NCBI GenBank assembly: GCA_016219185.1
Contig: JACRBZ010000084.1
Location: 1 to 64,000, forward strand
Length of the DNA: 64,000 nt
Direction of reading: 5' to 3'
Source: Deltaproteobacteria bacterium
GTDB taxonomy: Bacteria; Desulfobacterota; Desulfobacteria; Desulfobacterales; Desulfatirhabdiaceae
The notes below the pieces were generated by a model that was not told where the DNA came from, searched no databases, and worked only from the letters and a program-made list of their open reading frames with translations. The translations under genes and the position numbers were made by a program. Positions 43,708 to 51,611 of this stretch are shown here, piece after piece. Every line of letters starts with the position of its first letter. Within the stretch, counting starts at the first letter, position 1.

Positions 43708-43914
43708 TTATATTCTAATAAAATAAGGTAATGCCACCAAAACAATTCCTGATAAAATAAGGAGATAGCTATTTGAAATAAAATATGGAAATACCATTAA
43801 CCCAATGCCACAACAAAGCGGAATAACTGCTTTTTGTTTTTTTTCGTAAACAAAAAATCCTAACCCTATTGAACCAAATATCACTCCCCATACTAAAGTC
43901 GATGTACTATTCAT
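43708..43914 (-). CDS. Small two-to-three-helix membrane protein
   Basis: Product of 68 residues, almost wholly hydrophobic: TLVWGVIFGSIGLGFFVYEK, then AVIPLCCGIGLMVFPYF, and SYLLILSGIVLVALPYF. Short basic loops (EKKQKA) separate the helices. This matches a small inner-membrane protein type that is common and uncharacterised. The ribosome site is weak (GAAAGA). Codon use is A+T-rich compared with neighbours. Confidence 0.75.
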   Translation of the reverse strand: MNSTSTLVWGVIFGSIGLGFFVYEKKQKAVIPLCCGIGLMVFPYFISNSYLLILSGIVLVALPYFIRI

Positions 43915-43967
43915 TTTAATCTTTCATATCTCTTCAAAGATGATGCAACTTGTTATTAACCACCCAA

Positions 43968-44059
43968 TACTTTCGAGAGGAATAACGCATCAAAAGGAGG
44001 CGGACTGTGTTGTCTGAGTGCAGGATAATGGTGGGCCGGCTCAGTCCTCCTCGAAAGTA
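43968..44059. mobile_element. Small element-like segment with imperfect inverted ends
   Basis: The left end TACTTTCGAGAGG (43968-43980) is matched by CCTCCTCGAAAGTA (44046-44059) in inverted form, with one inserted base. Inside, GGAGGCGGACTG and CAGTCCTCC continue the symmetry. The 92-base unit could fold into a long hairpin or be a miniature inverted-repeat element. No target duplication was seen at the edges. A single copy in the window gives no proof of mobility. Confidence 0.4.
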
Positions 44060-44291
44060 AGTCCATTGAACCGATAGCATTGAACACTGAAAACGCTAAA
44101 GTTCGGGCCATGTATTTTTTTATCAATTAAAAAAATATTATCACAATATCGGAGTATGGTCAAAGAGGATATGGGGGAACTGGCTGCTTATACCCGAGAT
44201 ATGCTTTTCTGACAGATATACAAAAGAAGAAAGCGGCGTCGATTCCCTGCGAGCTGTTCTTTGTGTCGCGCCATGCTATTTTGCCCTATAT

Positions 44292-44336
44292 CATACAATT
44301 ATGTATTTAATAACCACAAAATAACATAATTGTATG
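44292..44336. repeat. Perfect 13-base inverted repeat upstream of a sigma-54-type promoter
   Basis: CATACAATTATGT (44292-44304) and ACATAATTGTATG (44324-44336) are exact inverted copies with a 19-base spacer. They lie 65-110 bases upstream of the -24 element, the usual place for enhancer-binding activators. A second short palindrome, ATACAAA-A-TTTGTAT, is at 44385-44399, directly next to the promoter. Confidence 0.6.
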
Positions 44337-44400
44337 TTTATAATGTTATTTAAAATATTTAATACATTATATTTCGATATGTTAATACAAAATTTGTATA

Positions 44401-44417
44401 TGGCATATATGTTGCTT
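44401..44417 (+). promoter_or_regulatory. Sigma-54-type (-24/-12) promoter
   Basis: TGGCATATATGTTGCTT has GG and GC twelve bases apart with TGGCA and TTGC in place, a good fit to the sigma-54 consensus. Predicted transcription start is near 44427, giving a leader of about 143 bases before the ATG at 44570. An activator site candidate lies upstream. No NtrC-type activator gene is in the window. Confidence 0.65.
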
Positions 44418-44569
44418 ATGTAACTTACTAACAGAATTGCAAAGCCGGAGACGAAGAGATATTTTCAAAATTTCTGTTTTTCTCAAACGAGCAGCGCACG
44501 TCAGGCTTCCGTGCATGATCCGTTCACCATTTATTTCAGAAAAATATTAGATAGCCAAGAGGAGAGAAT

Positions 44570-44797
44570 ATGCATTTAAATATGATTCCAATTCAGTTCG
44601 AAGACGCCAATTTTGAGATTATGGCCAGAATTGTTAAGGCTGCATCGCATAAATACAATTGTGATGTGGAAATTGATTTCAGCAACGGCGTCCGAAAAGT
44701 GGTTTTTATGGGCGACGAAGAGATGAAACCCCATATCGTCGGGGAGGTTTTGGATATCTTTGCATCAAAAGAGGGAAACGCATGCAATTGCCAGTGA
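44570..44797 (+). CDS. Small hypothetical protein controlled by a sigma-54-type promoter
   Basis: Product of 75 residues: MHLNMIPIQFEDANFEIMAR, then a helix with KAASHKYNCDVEIDFSNGVR, KVVFMGDEEMKPHIVGEVLD and a cysteine pair at the end (ACNCQ). The alternating pattern of helix and two strands is reminiscent of small HPr-like or ACT-like alpha-beta folds, but no motif is firm. A strong ribosome site (AAGAGGAGAG) precedes the ATG. It has its own promoter region and no cotranscribed partner. Confidence 0.8.
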   Translation: MHLNMIPIQFEDANFEIMARIVKAASHKYNCDVEIDFSNGVRKVVFMGDEEMKPHIVGEVLDIFASKEGNACNCQ

Positions 44798-44938
44798 TAC
44801 CGTGAATATTTAATAATCCGATATTACCCTTTATGAATATCAGCAGGCTAAGTCAATCATGATATCTTCAACCGGAAAAGGTTTGTTACTGAATGGGTGA
44901 AACCTGCTGAGAATTATAACCGATAAGCATATCGTATG

Positions 44939-45715
44939 TTATTGGTTCAACTGCCCGTAATATATCTTTGTGGTGTACTCAAATCCCACCAGGCCATTGA
45001 CTGCATGAGCCCGAAAAATCTTCGCAAGTTCAACGAGCATCGGTTTATAATCTGGATGGCCTGATTCAGGCGAATAAGACGACGACAGCAGCCGCCCTTG
45101 CACACCAGCATAATCAAAGTCTTGTCGATTGATAAATGTCTTTGGTTTAAACCCTGGTTCTCCGTAGAAACCAGATAGGGCGGCTTCGTCAACTTGTTTG
45201 TGATTCATTTGGACATAGTCCGTCGCATACCGTTGGAGAAGTTGTTCATAAGCTGTCATAAAAGGCGTCGCACGGATTTCACGTTCATTCCAGACCAGCA
45301 TCACCCAGCCGGTTGGCTTGAGAATACGGAAGAATTCGCTGCGGGCCTTTTGTCGATCAAACCAGTGAAAGGCTTGACCCGCCACAATAAAATCAACACT
45401 GTGATCGGACAGGGTGGTGGCTTCGGCTCTGCCGGAGACACTGCGGAAGCCGGGATGGTTCTGCCAGATGCGCTCGCCGGCTACCCGCATCTCGCGATTG
45501 GGTTCAACCGCAAATACCTGATTGCCGTTTTGCAGGAACAGCTCGGTGAGCAAGCCAGTTCCGGAACCAATATCGGCGATCAGCGCAGATGAGGTGAGTT
45601 GGCATTCTTCTCGTAGAGTTGTAATTATCGCCAGCGGATAGTGGGGACGAAATTTGATGTAGTTCTCAACTCGGTTTGAAAAGCGTAACGTCGGGTCAGT
45701 CATGGGTGCTGACAT
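44939..45715 (-). CDS. SAM-dependent class I methyltransferase
   Basis: Protein of 258 residues with a Rossmann-type SAM-binding domain: ALIADIGSGTGLLTELFLQN (motif I), VFAVEPNREMRVAGER (motif II) and STDLSD-like segment ATTLSDHSVDFIVAGQAFHW. The acidic FHWFDRQKA phrase is typical of the Methyltransf_11/25 group. The substrate is unknown. Either of two ATGs (45715 or 45703) may be used; the first follows AAGGACAGG. Confidence 0.9.
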   Translation of the reverse strand: MSAPMTDPTLRFSNRVENYIKFRPHYPLAIITTLREECQLTSSALIADIGSGTGLLTELFLQNGNQVFAVEPNREMRVAGERIWQNHPGFRSVSGRAEATTLSDHSVDFIVAGQAFHWFDRQKARSEFFRILKPTGWVMLVWNEREIRATPFMTAYEQLLQRYATDYVQMNHKQVDEAALSGFYGEPGFKPKTFINRQDFDYAGVQGRLLSSSYSPESGHPDYKPMLVELAKIFRAHAVNGLVGFEYTTKIYYGQLNQ

Positions 45716-45895
45716 CCTGTCCTTCTATTTTTTTCCATACCCAACGGTTTGTGAAAATAGTACTTTTTGGCCTTCAAAGATTTTCCATGTTGATTCAAAA
45801 AAAAGTTTATGTTTGCCGGACTGATACTTCTCCATCATGATTACCCCGGTGCATCCCTTCCGGTTTGCCCGGCGCCGGCATGCTCTATCCTGATA

Positions 45896-47398
45896 TCACT
45901 TAGAAACAACTCCATAATTTGTAACAAAAAAGTAGGCATTCCCATCGGTGGAAAGCGCCGCACTGTATTCTAAATCCACCCATAAATGAGTGCTTCCATC
46001 CGGAAGCAGAACATCAGGAATGTGAATCTTTAAATCACCGGATAGGGTTGATGCCGCACATGAATAAGATGAATTGTTTATCATCGCGGAACTTATGTAC
46101 TTGAAAAGCAATAACGTCGGATACGTCGGATTGAACGCATAAACAAAATCCGCCCAAAACGATAACGTTCCCGACACCGGATTAACATAGGAAAGATAGG
46201 GGATATGGAGCAATAAATTTTCATTTAAAGTTGCCGTACACCCTGTTGGTGTTGGCCCCTGTCCCCCACGGACGGCACGAACGTAATAGTTGGCACTCTT
46301 ATCGTGGTCGCCGTTGAGGTTGCCATAGTCAAAACTTACGCCCCATGCGTTGTTCGTATGGTCCGTGTTGGTGGTAGAGGACCAATAGGCAGTATTGATG
46401 ATCGTATTGGGAAAGTAACCGGAACTTATGGATGGATTGGCATGGGTGAAATCCACCAGACTTAGTAATTCTTTGACAGTAGGCAGCCGCCAGTCCATAT
46501 AGCCGCCAAGATTCAGCCCTTCACAATAGATCAGCGCCAGCCACCAGGTCATCGAAGGTGTTGCCTGCTGCCACATCAGGCCCGTGGAAGTATCCAAGAC
46601 CGTGCCATCGCCGTTATCCGTAAAACCGCCGGTAGCAGCATCAGCCATCGATGCGTTGTTTACGGCATCAAAGAACTTAATTGCCAGATTAGCCGATGAT
46701 TGCCCCCCACGAACGGCACGTGCATAGGTGCTGTAGCCCTTACCATTGTAAGAATCGGTGCCCTTGTTGAAGTCCATGCCCCACACGGCACCCGAACCAA
46801 GGGCGAGGGCAGTAGCGGACCAATAGAAGTTCTGTTGGGTATTGGGAAAATATCCGGTATCTATCATCAGCCCTGGAGAAGGAATACCAAAGTTAACGAT
46901 ATAGGCCAGTTCCTTGATGGTTGGAAGTCTCCAGTCACTGTAACCACCATAATGCGCATCGTTCAGGGCTTTAATGAATTTTTCGGTATCCGTGCCGTTA
47001 CCCGGAGGTCCCTCCCAGCCGCCATTGGTAGCCGGATTGCTGTCGTACCAGGTATACGTATTATCCGCATCATGAGGATCATTGTAGTTCTTGACCCCAT
47101 CCTTGTTGGTTTTCATCTCCCAGGTCAGGCCGGTGACATTGTCCTTCACCATGCTCCATGACGCGGCGGAATCCGGCAGCGCATGACCGCTGTCATCCAG
47201 CTTGATGTAGGACATCGGGTTGATATTGTAGCTGGAGTCCTGTCCATAATAGTCCTGTCCGGGTGCGGGGCAGGAGATGACACTGCCCGAGATATCATAG
47301 CATTTTGTTTGTCCGGTGTCCGGAACCGGCGCAGCCCATACAACCGCTGTAAACATCAGAATAATAAAGCCGAAAGCACTTACCCATGTTTTGTTCAT
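45896..47398 (-). CDS. Exported DUF1566 (Lcl C-terminal domain) protein with two Lcl domains
   Basis: Protein of 500 residues with a signal peptide (MNKTWVSAFGFIILMFTAVV, cleavage near WAAP). Two Lcl_C/DUF1566 domains (about 85-235 and 258-385) each contain WRLPT-[IV]-KEL, the phrase YWSAT or YWSST and end in YxRAVRGGQ. The C-terminal region (about 395-500) has tandem beta segments (LLLHIPYLSY; LKIHIPDVLL). The family occurs in secreted or surface proteins and resembles a lectin-like fold; its ligand is unknown. AAAAAGGAAA precedes the ATG. It has a shortened paralogue at 58668. Confidence 0.88.
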   Translation of the reverse strand: MNKTWVSAFGFIILMFTAVVWAAPVPDTGQTKCYDISGSVISCPAPGQDYYGQDSSYNINPMSYIKLDDSGHALPDSAASWSMVKDNVTGLTWEMKTNKDGVKNYNDPHDADNTYTWYDSNPATNGGWEGPPGNGTDTEKFIKALNDAHYGGYSDWRLPTIKELAYIVNFGIPSPGLMIDTGYFPNTQQNFYWSATALALGSGAVWGMDFNKGTDSYNGKGYSTYARAVRGGQSSANLAIKFFDAVNNASMADAATGGFTDNGDGTVLDTSTGLMWQQATPSMTWWLALIYCEGLNLGGYMDWRLPTVKELLSLVDFTHANPSISSGYFPNTIINTAYWSSTTNTDHTNNAWGVSFDYGNLNGDHDKSANYYVRAVRGGQGPTPTGCTATLNENLLLHIPYLSYVNPVSGTLSFWADFVYAFNPTYPTLLLFKYISSAMINNSSYSCAASTLSGDLKIHIPDVLLPDGSTHLWVDLEYSAALSTDGNAYFFVTNYGVVSK

Positions 47399-47614
47399 GC
47401 CATTTTCCTTTTTATGATGTCTGCAAGGTTTGGGTACTCTGAGAACCGTTTATCCATATCAAATTGAGTGATATATACAAGCTTTATATGGTCGTACATT
47501 GCACTGGATTTATATCCCGTCGATATAGCCTTTTTCCCCAAAGAACACTGACTGCATGAGCCGGGAACCTTCTCTTGCATCAAACCCCCGGATCATGCCG
47601 ATAAAAACGTTGGT

Positions 47615-47656
47615 CAAAAAACAAAAAAGGTTTAAGGAAATTATCCTTAAACCTTT
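47615..47656 (-). terminator. Strong intrinsic terminator after the tRNA pair
   Basis: A 13-base perfect stem (AAAGGTTTAAGGA, 47626-47638, with TCCTTAAACCTTT, 47644-47656) has a five-base loop. On the minus strand it is followed by a run of T residues (A-rich on the plus strand, 47615-47628). It lies just downstream of tRNA-Arg and should end the tRNA transcript. Confidence 0.8.
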
Positions 47657-47671
47657 AAAAGTACTGGTTAT

Positions 47672-47748
<77 letters not shown>

Positions 47749-47763
47749 GTGAAGCAGGCAAAA

Positions 47764-47840
47764 TGGGGTGAGTGAAGGGGCTTGAACCCTCGACAACCGG
47801 GGCCACAACCCGGTGCTCTGCCAACTGAGCTACACCCACC
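47764..47840 (-). tRNA. tRNA-His (anticodon GTG)
   Basis: The minus strand reads GGTGGGTGTAGCTCAGTTGG at the 5' end, including the extra G-1 that pairs with C73, the hallmark of tRNA-His. The anticodon loop is TTGTGGC with anticodon GTG. The 3' end encodes CCA. It is the first gene of a two-tRNA transcript with tRNA-Arg. Confidence 0.95.
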
Positions 47841-47851
47841 ATATGTTTATC

Positions 47852-47880
47852 CTTATACTAAAAAGTCCCGTCCATTGCAA
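47852..47880 (-). promoter_or_regulatory. Sigma-70-type promoter of the tRNA-His/tRNA-Arg unit
   Basis: On the minus strand TTGCAA (-35) is followed after 17 bases by TATAAG (-10). The predicted start lies a few bases before the tRNA-His 5' end, which fits a short leader. Confidence 0.65.
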
Positions 47881-47995
47881 GGAATTTTCTGTGAAAGTCA
47901 ACATGCGGCAAGCAAGGCGTAAATCGATAAGGTTCATCAGCCGGTGATCATTCAGATATCGAGGGGATTTCGGTCATGCGCGAGATAAAATGACA

Positions 47996-48026
47996 TTGAC
48001 AAGACAGGGATCAATAATGATATAAA
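47996..48026 (+). promoter_or_regulatory. Sigma-70-type promoter upstream of the 48112 gene
   Basis: TTGACA (47996-48001) is followed by GATATA at 17 bases or TATAAA at 19 bases. The -35 is a perfect match. The gene starts about 80 bases downstream, with an operator-like palindrome in between. Confidence 0.5.
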
Positions 48027-48059
48027 ATATACTTAACTGTGTCTTTGTTGTCCGGTATC

Positions 48060-48074
48060 GTAACGATTCGTTAC
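48060..48074. promoter_or_regulatory. Operator-like palindrome GTAACG-ATT-CGTTAC
   Basis: A perfect 6-3-6 palindrome sits in the leader between the promoter and the 48112 gene, followed by another GTAAC half-site at 48080-48084. It may be a repressor site; no regulator gene is adjacent. Confidence 0.45.
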
Positions 48075-48111
48075 ATCCCGTAACAGACTGCATAATGAAA
48101 GGAGTCAAAAG

Positions 48112-48747
48112 ATGCCAACGATAAACGCTTTCAAAATTAAAACGGTAAGCTGTGCCATTCTGTTTATTTTTGTTACATTTGCGCTGGTTTTTGCTCAAAC
48201 TCCGGCACCGCTGGGAACCTATACGGCCACAACCGGATCCTCAATGGTCAAGGGAAAATCGGCCGCAGTCGGCGAAGAGGGCGGTTTTTTTAAAAAAAAA
48301 TTCAAGAAGCCGACTGAAGCCGGCGCCGGCAATACCGTCACCATCACTTTGCAGAGTTATTCAACCAAGGAAGAAATCAATCAGTTAAAGGCGGTCCAGG
48401 GCAATCCCCAGCAGTTTATGACGATGTTGTCGTCTTTTCAACATGGAACTGTTACCATGGAGGGGAAGAGCTTTCCGATAAACATGGCCTCATCAAGCTC
48501 GCGGGGTGGCAAATTTGTCATTACGATTCTCTCTTCCAAATCCTTCTCGAGCACGGGGGGCAAATTCATGAGCGGCAAAGGCCTGAGCACCGGCCATATT
48601 GAGCTCTTGGTGGATGCCAGCGGCACTGGTCAGGGAGTGCTTCATGCGTCAACGCAGGTTGCCCTGGATCCACAGGGTGAGGTTTCCGCCAAGGGAGGCG
48701 GTGCCATGTCCAAGGCCACCGAGTTGACCAGCGTATCCCGACAGTAA
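48112..48747 (+). CDS. Exported hypothetical protein
   Basis: Protein of 211 residues with a signal peptide (VSCAILFIFVTFALVFAQ). The mature part is Gly/Ser/Thr/Lys-rich with beta strands: TVTITLQSYSTKEEINQLKA, HGTVTMEGKSFPINMASS, and GHIELLVDASGTGQGVLHAS. A poly-Lys patch (FFKKKFKKP) lies near residue 62. I do not recognise a family. A strong ribosome site (AAAGGAG) precedes the ATG. It has its own promoter and terminator-like hairpin, so it is probably a single-gene unit. Confidence 0.8.
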   Translation: MPTINAFKIKTVSCAILFIFVTFALVFAQTPAPLGTYTATTGSSMVKGKSAAVGEEGGFFKKKFKKPTEAGAGNTVTITLQSYSTKEEINQLKAVQGNPQQFMTMLSSFQHGTVTMEGKSFPINMASSSSRGGKFVITILSSKSFSSTGGKFMSGKGLSTGHIELLVDASGTGQGVLHASTQVALDPQGEVSAKGGGAMSKATELTSVSRQ

Positions 48748-48752
48748 TTCAT

Positions 48753-48782
48753 GATTCGGGTGGTATTCGAATCCGGTTTTTC
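48753..48782 (+). terminator. Hairpin plus T-run after the 48112 gene
   Basis: GATTCG (48753-48758) pairs with CGAATC (48768-48773), with a nine-base loop, followed by CGGTTTTT. The stem has six pairs, so the call is moderate. Confidence 0.45.
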
Positions 48783-48850
48783 CGAACAGCAAAGAATCAC
48801 AGGCAGAGGCAATGGTTCTTCCAGAACGATTGCCTTTGATTTTTAAGGAC

Positions 48851-49369
48851 ATGAAATGGATAATGACAGAAGGCGTATCTTTGAATATTGACATCAGGGT
48901 TGCCACCGAAGCGGATGTGCCGCTTATTCTTTCCCTGATTAAAGATCTGGCAAAATATGAAAAACTCCTGGATCAGGTGGTTGCCACTGAAGCGATTCTT
49001 CGGGAATCTCTTTTTGGACCGTCTCCGCGCGCAGAAGTCATCATCGGAAGTGTTCAGGAAATTCCCGTCGGTTATGCCCTGTTCTTTCACAGTTTTTCAA
49101 CATTTCTGGGAAAAACGGGCATGTATATCGAGGATCTGTATGTCCGGAAGGCCCATCGAGGAAAAGGCCTGGGAAAGGCTCTGCTGATGCATGTCGCGGA
49201 ATTGGCAAGAACTCGGGGCTGCAAGCGGCTGGAATGGTCGGTTCTGGACTGGAATGAACCGGCCATCCGATTCTACGAAAGCCTCGGCGCGGTTCCGATG
49301 AATGGCTGGACCCTGTACCGTCTTTCCGGAAACACGCTGGATACCCTGATGACTTCGCGTTCTGAGTGA
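48851..49369 (+). CDS. GNAT-family N-acetyltransferase
   Basis: Acetyltransferase of 172 residues. It shows the GNAT motifs: IRVATEADVPLILSLIKDLA at the N-terminus, MYIEDLYVRKAHRGKGLGKA (motif A with the acetyl-CoA loop RGKGLG) and RLEWSVLDWNEPAIRFYESL. This is close to the diamine/spermidine acetyltransferase-like group (FHSFSTFLGKTGMYIEDLYV is typical), though the substrate is not proven. Starts at 48851 or 48863 are both possible. The next gene overlaps its stop region by a few bases. Confidence 0.92.
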   Translation: MKWIMTEGVSLNIDIRVATEADVPLILSLIKDLAKYEKLLDQVVATEAILRESLFGPSPRAEVIIGSVQEIPVGYALFFHSFSTFLGKTGMYIEDLYVRKAHRGKGLGKALLMHVAELARTRGCKRLEWSVLDWNEPAIRFYESLGAVPMNGWTLYRLSGNTLDTLMTSRSE

Positions 49370-49374
49370 CGGTA

Positions 49375-49899
49375 ATGAAACAGTTCATCGCGGATGCCAT
49401 GCTCGGAAAACTGGCCAGATGGATGCGCATGATGGGCTGTGATGTCGAATACTTTTCGGAAATATCGGATTGCGCGCTTTCGGATCGGGCGCAGCGTGGC
49501 AACCGGATCATTTTAACGCGGGATACCCGGTTGATTCAGCGGAAAATCAACCGCGACAATGCCTTTCTGGTTATCGGCGATCACTATCCGGATCAGCTTC
49601 GGCAGGTTGTCCGGGCCTTTAACATCGATCCGTTCAAAGATCTGTTGAGCCGGTGCCTGCGATGCAACATGCCGCTGGTCTCATGTAATAAAAATGATCT
49701 GGCGGGGAAAATTCCGCCTTATGTTTTCGAAACCCAGGACAGATTTGAAACCTGTTCCCAATGCCGAAAAATTTACTGGAAAGCCACTCATGTTGAAAAG
49801 ATGGTTGAGCAGCTCAGAAATATTTTCGGTGCAAACCGCTTGCCGGAAAAACCGGCAGTAGAGCCGTTGGAGAGATTTTATGACCCTGAAACGATTTGA
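49375..49899 (+). CDS. Mut7-C RNAse-domain protein with zinc ribbon
   Basis: Protein of 174 residues. The N-terminal PIN-like Mut7-C domain is clear: MKQFIADAMLGKLARWMRMM, then IILTRDTRLIQRK with acidic residues. A C-terminal zinc ribbon has CLRCNMPL and CSQCRKIYW. This family is predicted to be RNA-processing nucleases and is common in anaerobes. ATG at 49375 is preferred to a GTG at 49366. Its 3' end overlaps the phenylacetate-CoA ligase gene by 20 bases, so the two are coupled. Confidence 0.9.
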   Translation: MKQFIADAMLGKLARWMRMMGCDVEYFSEISDCALSDRAQRGNRIILTRDTRLIQRKINRDNAFLVIGDHYPDQLRQVVRAFNIDPFKDLLSRCLRCNMPLVSCNKNDLAGKIPPYVFETQDRFETCSQCRKIYWKATHVEKMVEQLRNIFGANRLPEKPAVEPLERFYDPETI

Positions 49900-51187
49900 A
49901 TCCATCATAACCACAGACAGGCAGCTTCGGGAACACCAGACGAATGGGCTCAAGTGGACCGTGGCCCATGCCTATAACGGTTCTCCGGAATACCGCGCCA
50001 AGCTGGACAGGGCAGGGGTCGCTCCGGAGAATATTCAATCCCTGGATGATCTCAAAAAACTTCCCTTTACCACGGCCGCCGATCTTCGTGACGGCTATCC
50101 GTTTCCGCTTCGCGCCGTGCCGTTTGAAAAAATCGTCCGGATTCATTCCAGCAGCGGGACGACCGGAAAACGGAAAAATCTTTGCTATACCCAAAAAGAC
50201 GTGGAGGACTGGTGCCATTTCTTTGCAAGGGCCTATGAAATGGCCGGAGTCACCCCCGAAGACCGGGTGCAGATTGCCGTGGGCTACGGGGTCTGGACGG
50301 CCGGTATCGGGTTTCAACTGGGATGTGAAAAAGTCGGCGCCATGGCCCTTCCCATCGGTCCGGGAAATGTGGATATGCAGTGCCAGTTTCTGTTGGATCT
50401 TCAGCCGACGGTTTTGTGCTGCACCGCATCCATGGGGCTCTTGATGGCCGAAGAAGTCAACAGAAGAGGGATCGGTGATAAGATCCGGATCAAAAAAATC
50501 ATATACGGTTCCGAACGCGCATCCATTTCCATGCGCAAGAAGATATCCGAACTCTTTGGCGGTGCCGAGCTCTTTGACATTACCGGCCTTACCGAACTTT
50601 ACGGTCCGGGAACCGGCATCGAATGCCCGGATCATGACTGTATTCATTACTGGGCGGATTACTATATCATGGAGATCGTCAATCCGGACACCCTGGAGAC
50701 GGTTCCGGACGGCGAATGGGGAGAAATGGTGGTGACCACCCTCTGCAAGGAGGCTGTTCCCCTGATTCGATATCGCACACGGGACATTACCCGTATCATT
50801 CCGGGTTCCTGTACCTGCGGCACGATCATGCCCAGACACTCCCGGATTCGGGGCAGGACCGATGACATGTTCAAGTTCCGGGCCGTCAATATTTATCCTT
50901 CGACCATTGATGCGATCGTCTCGGGCATACCGGCCCTGGGATCGGAATACCAGATCCATCTGTCCAGGGATGCATCCGAGCGGGGCATGATGCGGCTGGT
51001 GGTGGAGCGGGCAAAGGATATCGGAGAGGAAAGAAACGAGGAACTGTCAAAAGAGCTCGTTCATCAGGTGAAGAAAAAAGTATTGATTACACCGGTTGCG
51101 GAGATTGTTCCGTATGGATCGTTGCCGCGGTCGGAACGAAAAAGCAAGCGCGTATTTGATACGCGAATCGAGGATCCGATAGTCTAA
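49880..51187 (+). CDS. paaK: Phenylacetate-CoA ligase
   Basis: AMP-forming ligase of 435 residues that converts phenylacetate, ATP and CoA to phenylacetyl-CoA. The phosphate-binding loop is IHSSSGTTGKRK, followed by YGVWTAGIGFQLGCEK and the adenylate motif DITGLTELYGPGTG. The conserved hinge and C-terminal domain follow (RGRTDDMFKFRAVNIYPST). Length and motifs match PaaK. It occurs in many anaerobes, where it may act on aryl acids from amino-acid breakdown. No other paa genes are in the window. Confidence 0.95.
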   Translation: MTLKRFESIITTDRQLREHQTNGLKWTVAHAYNGSPEYRAKLDRAGVAPENIQSLDDLKKLPFTTAADLRDGYPFPLRAVPFEKIVRIHSSSGTTGKRKNLCYTQKDVEDWCHFFARAYEMAGVTPEDRVQIAVGYGVWTAGIGFQLGCEKVGAMALPIGPGNVDMQCQFLLDLQPTVLCCTASMGLLMAEEVNRRGIGDKIRIKKIIYGSERASISMRKKISELFGGAELFDITGLTELYGPGTGIECPDHDCIHYWADYYIMEIVNPDTLETVPDGEWGEMVVTTLCKEAVPLIRYRTRDITRIIPGSCTCGTIMPRHSRIRGRTDDMFKFRAVNIYPSTIDAIVSGIPALGSEYQIHLSRDASERGMMRLVVERAKDIGEERNEELSKELVHQVKKKVLITPVAEIVPYGSLPRSERKSKRVFDTRIEDPIV

Positions 51188-51277
51188 GTGTGCTGCAAGC
51201 CGAAAAATCGGCCCCGAAAACGGGGACATGGATGCGGCCGGCCGTCGTTATGATCATTTTTTTCGGAGTATTCTGCA

Positions 51278-51526
51278 ATGAATCAAAAAATATTTCAGAT
51301 GGGCCTTTCAACCGAAACCGTTTCCCTCTACCTGCTCTGCTGCGGCCTGGCGGATTCCGGAGCCACCCTTTCCACAAAAAACCTCCTGGAGATCTGGAAT
51401 GCCTCGCCCGAAGCCATGAATGCAAGCTTTCTTGAGCTGGAAGATCGCGGAATTGTTTTGAAAATCATTTCAGATGGGAAGGCCAATCACATCTACAAGC
51501 TCACCGATGCCGACGACTGGAAATGA
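51278..51526 (+). CDS. Small winged-helix-like hypothetical protein
   Basis: Product of 82 residues: STETVSLYLLCCGLADSGAT, then LSTKNLLEIWNASPEAMNAS and FLELEDRGIVLKIISDG. The helix-turn-helix-wing order and the ELEDRGIV phrase resemble a small winged helix, but it lacks typical DNA-binding residues. It is 90 bases after paaK and directly followed by a strong terminator, so it may be the last gene of that unit. Confidence 0.65.
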   Translation: MNQKIFQMGLSTETVSLYLLCCGLADSGATLSTKNLLEIWNASPEAMNASFLELEDRGIVLKIISDGKANHIYKLTDADDWK

Positions 51527-51529
51527 TAT

Positions 51530-51573
51530 CCACGGGCCGCATCACGAGCTGCTGCCCGTGGGGTTCTTTTTTT
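51530..51573 (+). terminator. Strong intrinsic terminator
   Basis: CCACGGGC (51530-51537) pairs perfectly with GCCCGTGG (51554-51561), with a 16-base loop, followed by GGTTCTTTTTTT. It ends the plus-strand GNAT-Mut7C-paaK unit and faces the convergent YkgJ-like gene. Confidence 0.78.
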
Positions 51574-51611
51574 CTGTCCTGATAAGGTTTCGATTTCAGC
51601 AGATACACGGA

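Larger units (their letters stand above)
43915..44569. other. Regulatory and element-bearing stretch of 655 bases without a protein gene
   Basis: It contains an element-like segment with inverted ends (43968-44059), a very A+T-rich zone (about 44285-44400) with inverted repeats, and a sigma-54-type promoter (44401-44417). A small hairpin (GCACG...CGTGC, 44497-44515) lies in the leader of the next gene. No other gene was found on either strand. Confidence 0.6.

Noticed and set aside
43563-43745. Small open frame upstream of the DUF1003 gene
   Set aside because: No hydrophobic or domain pattern and no ribosome site; overlaps the better membrane-protein gene.
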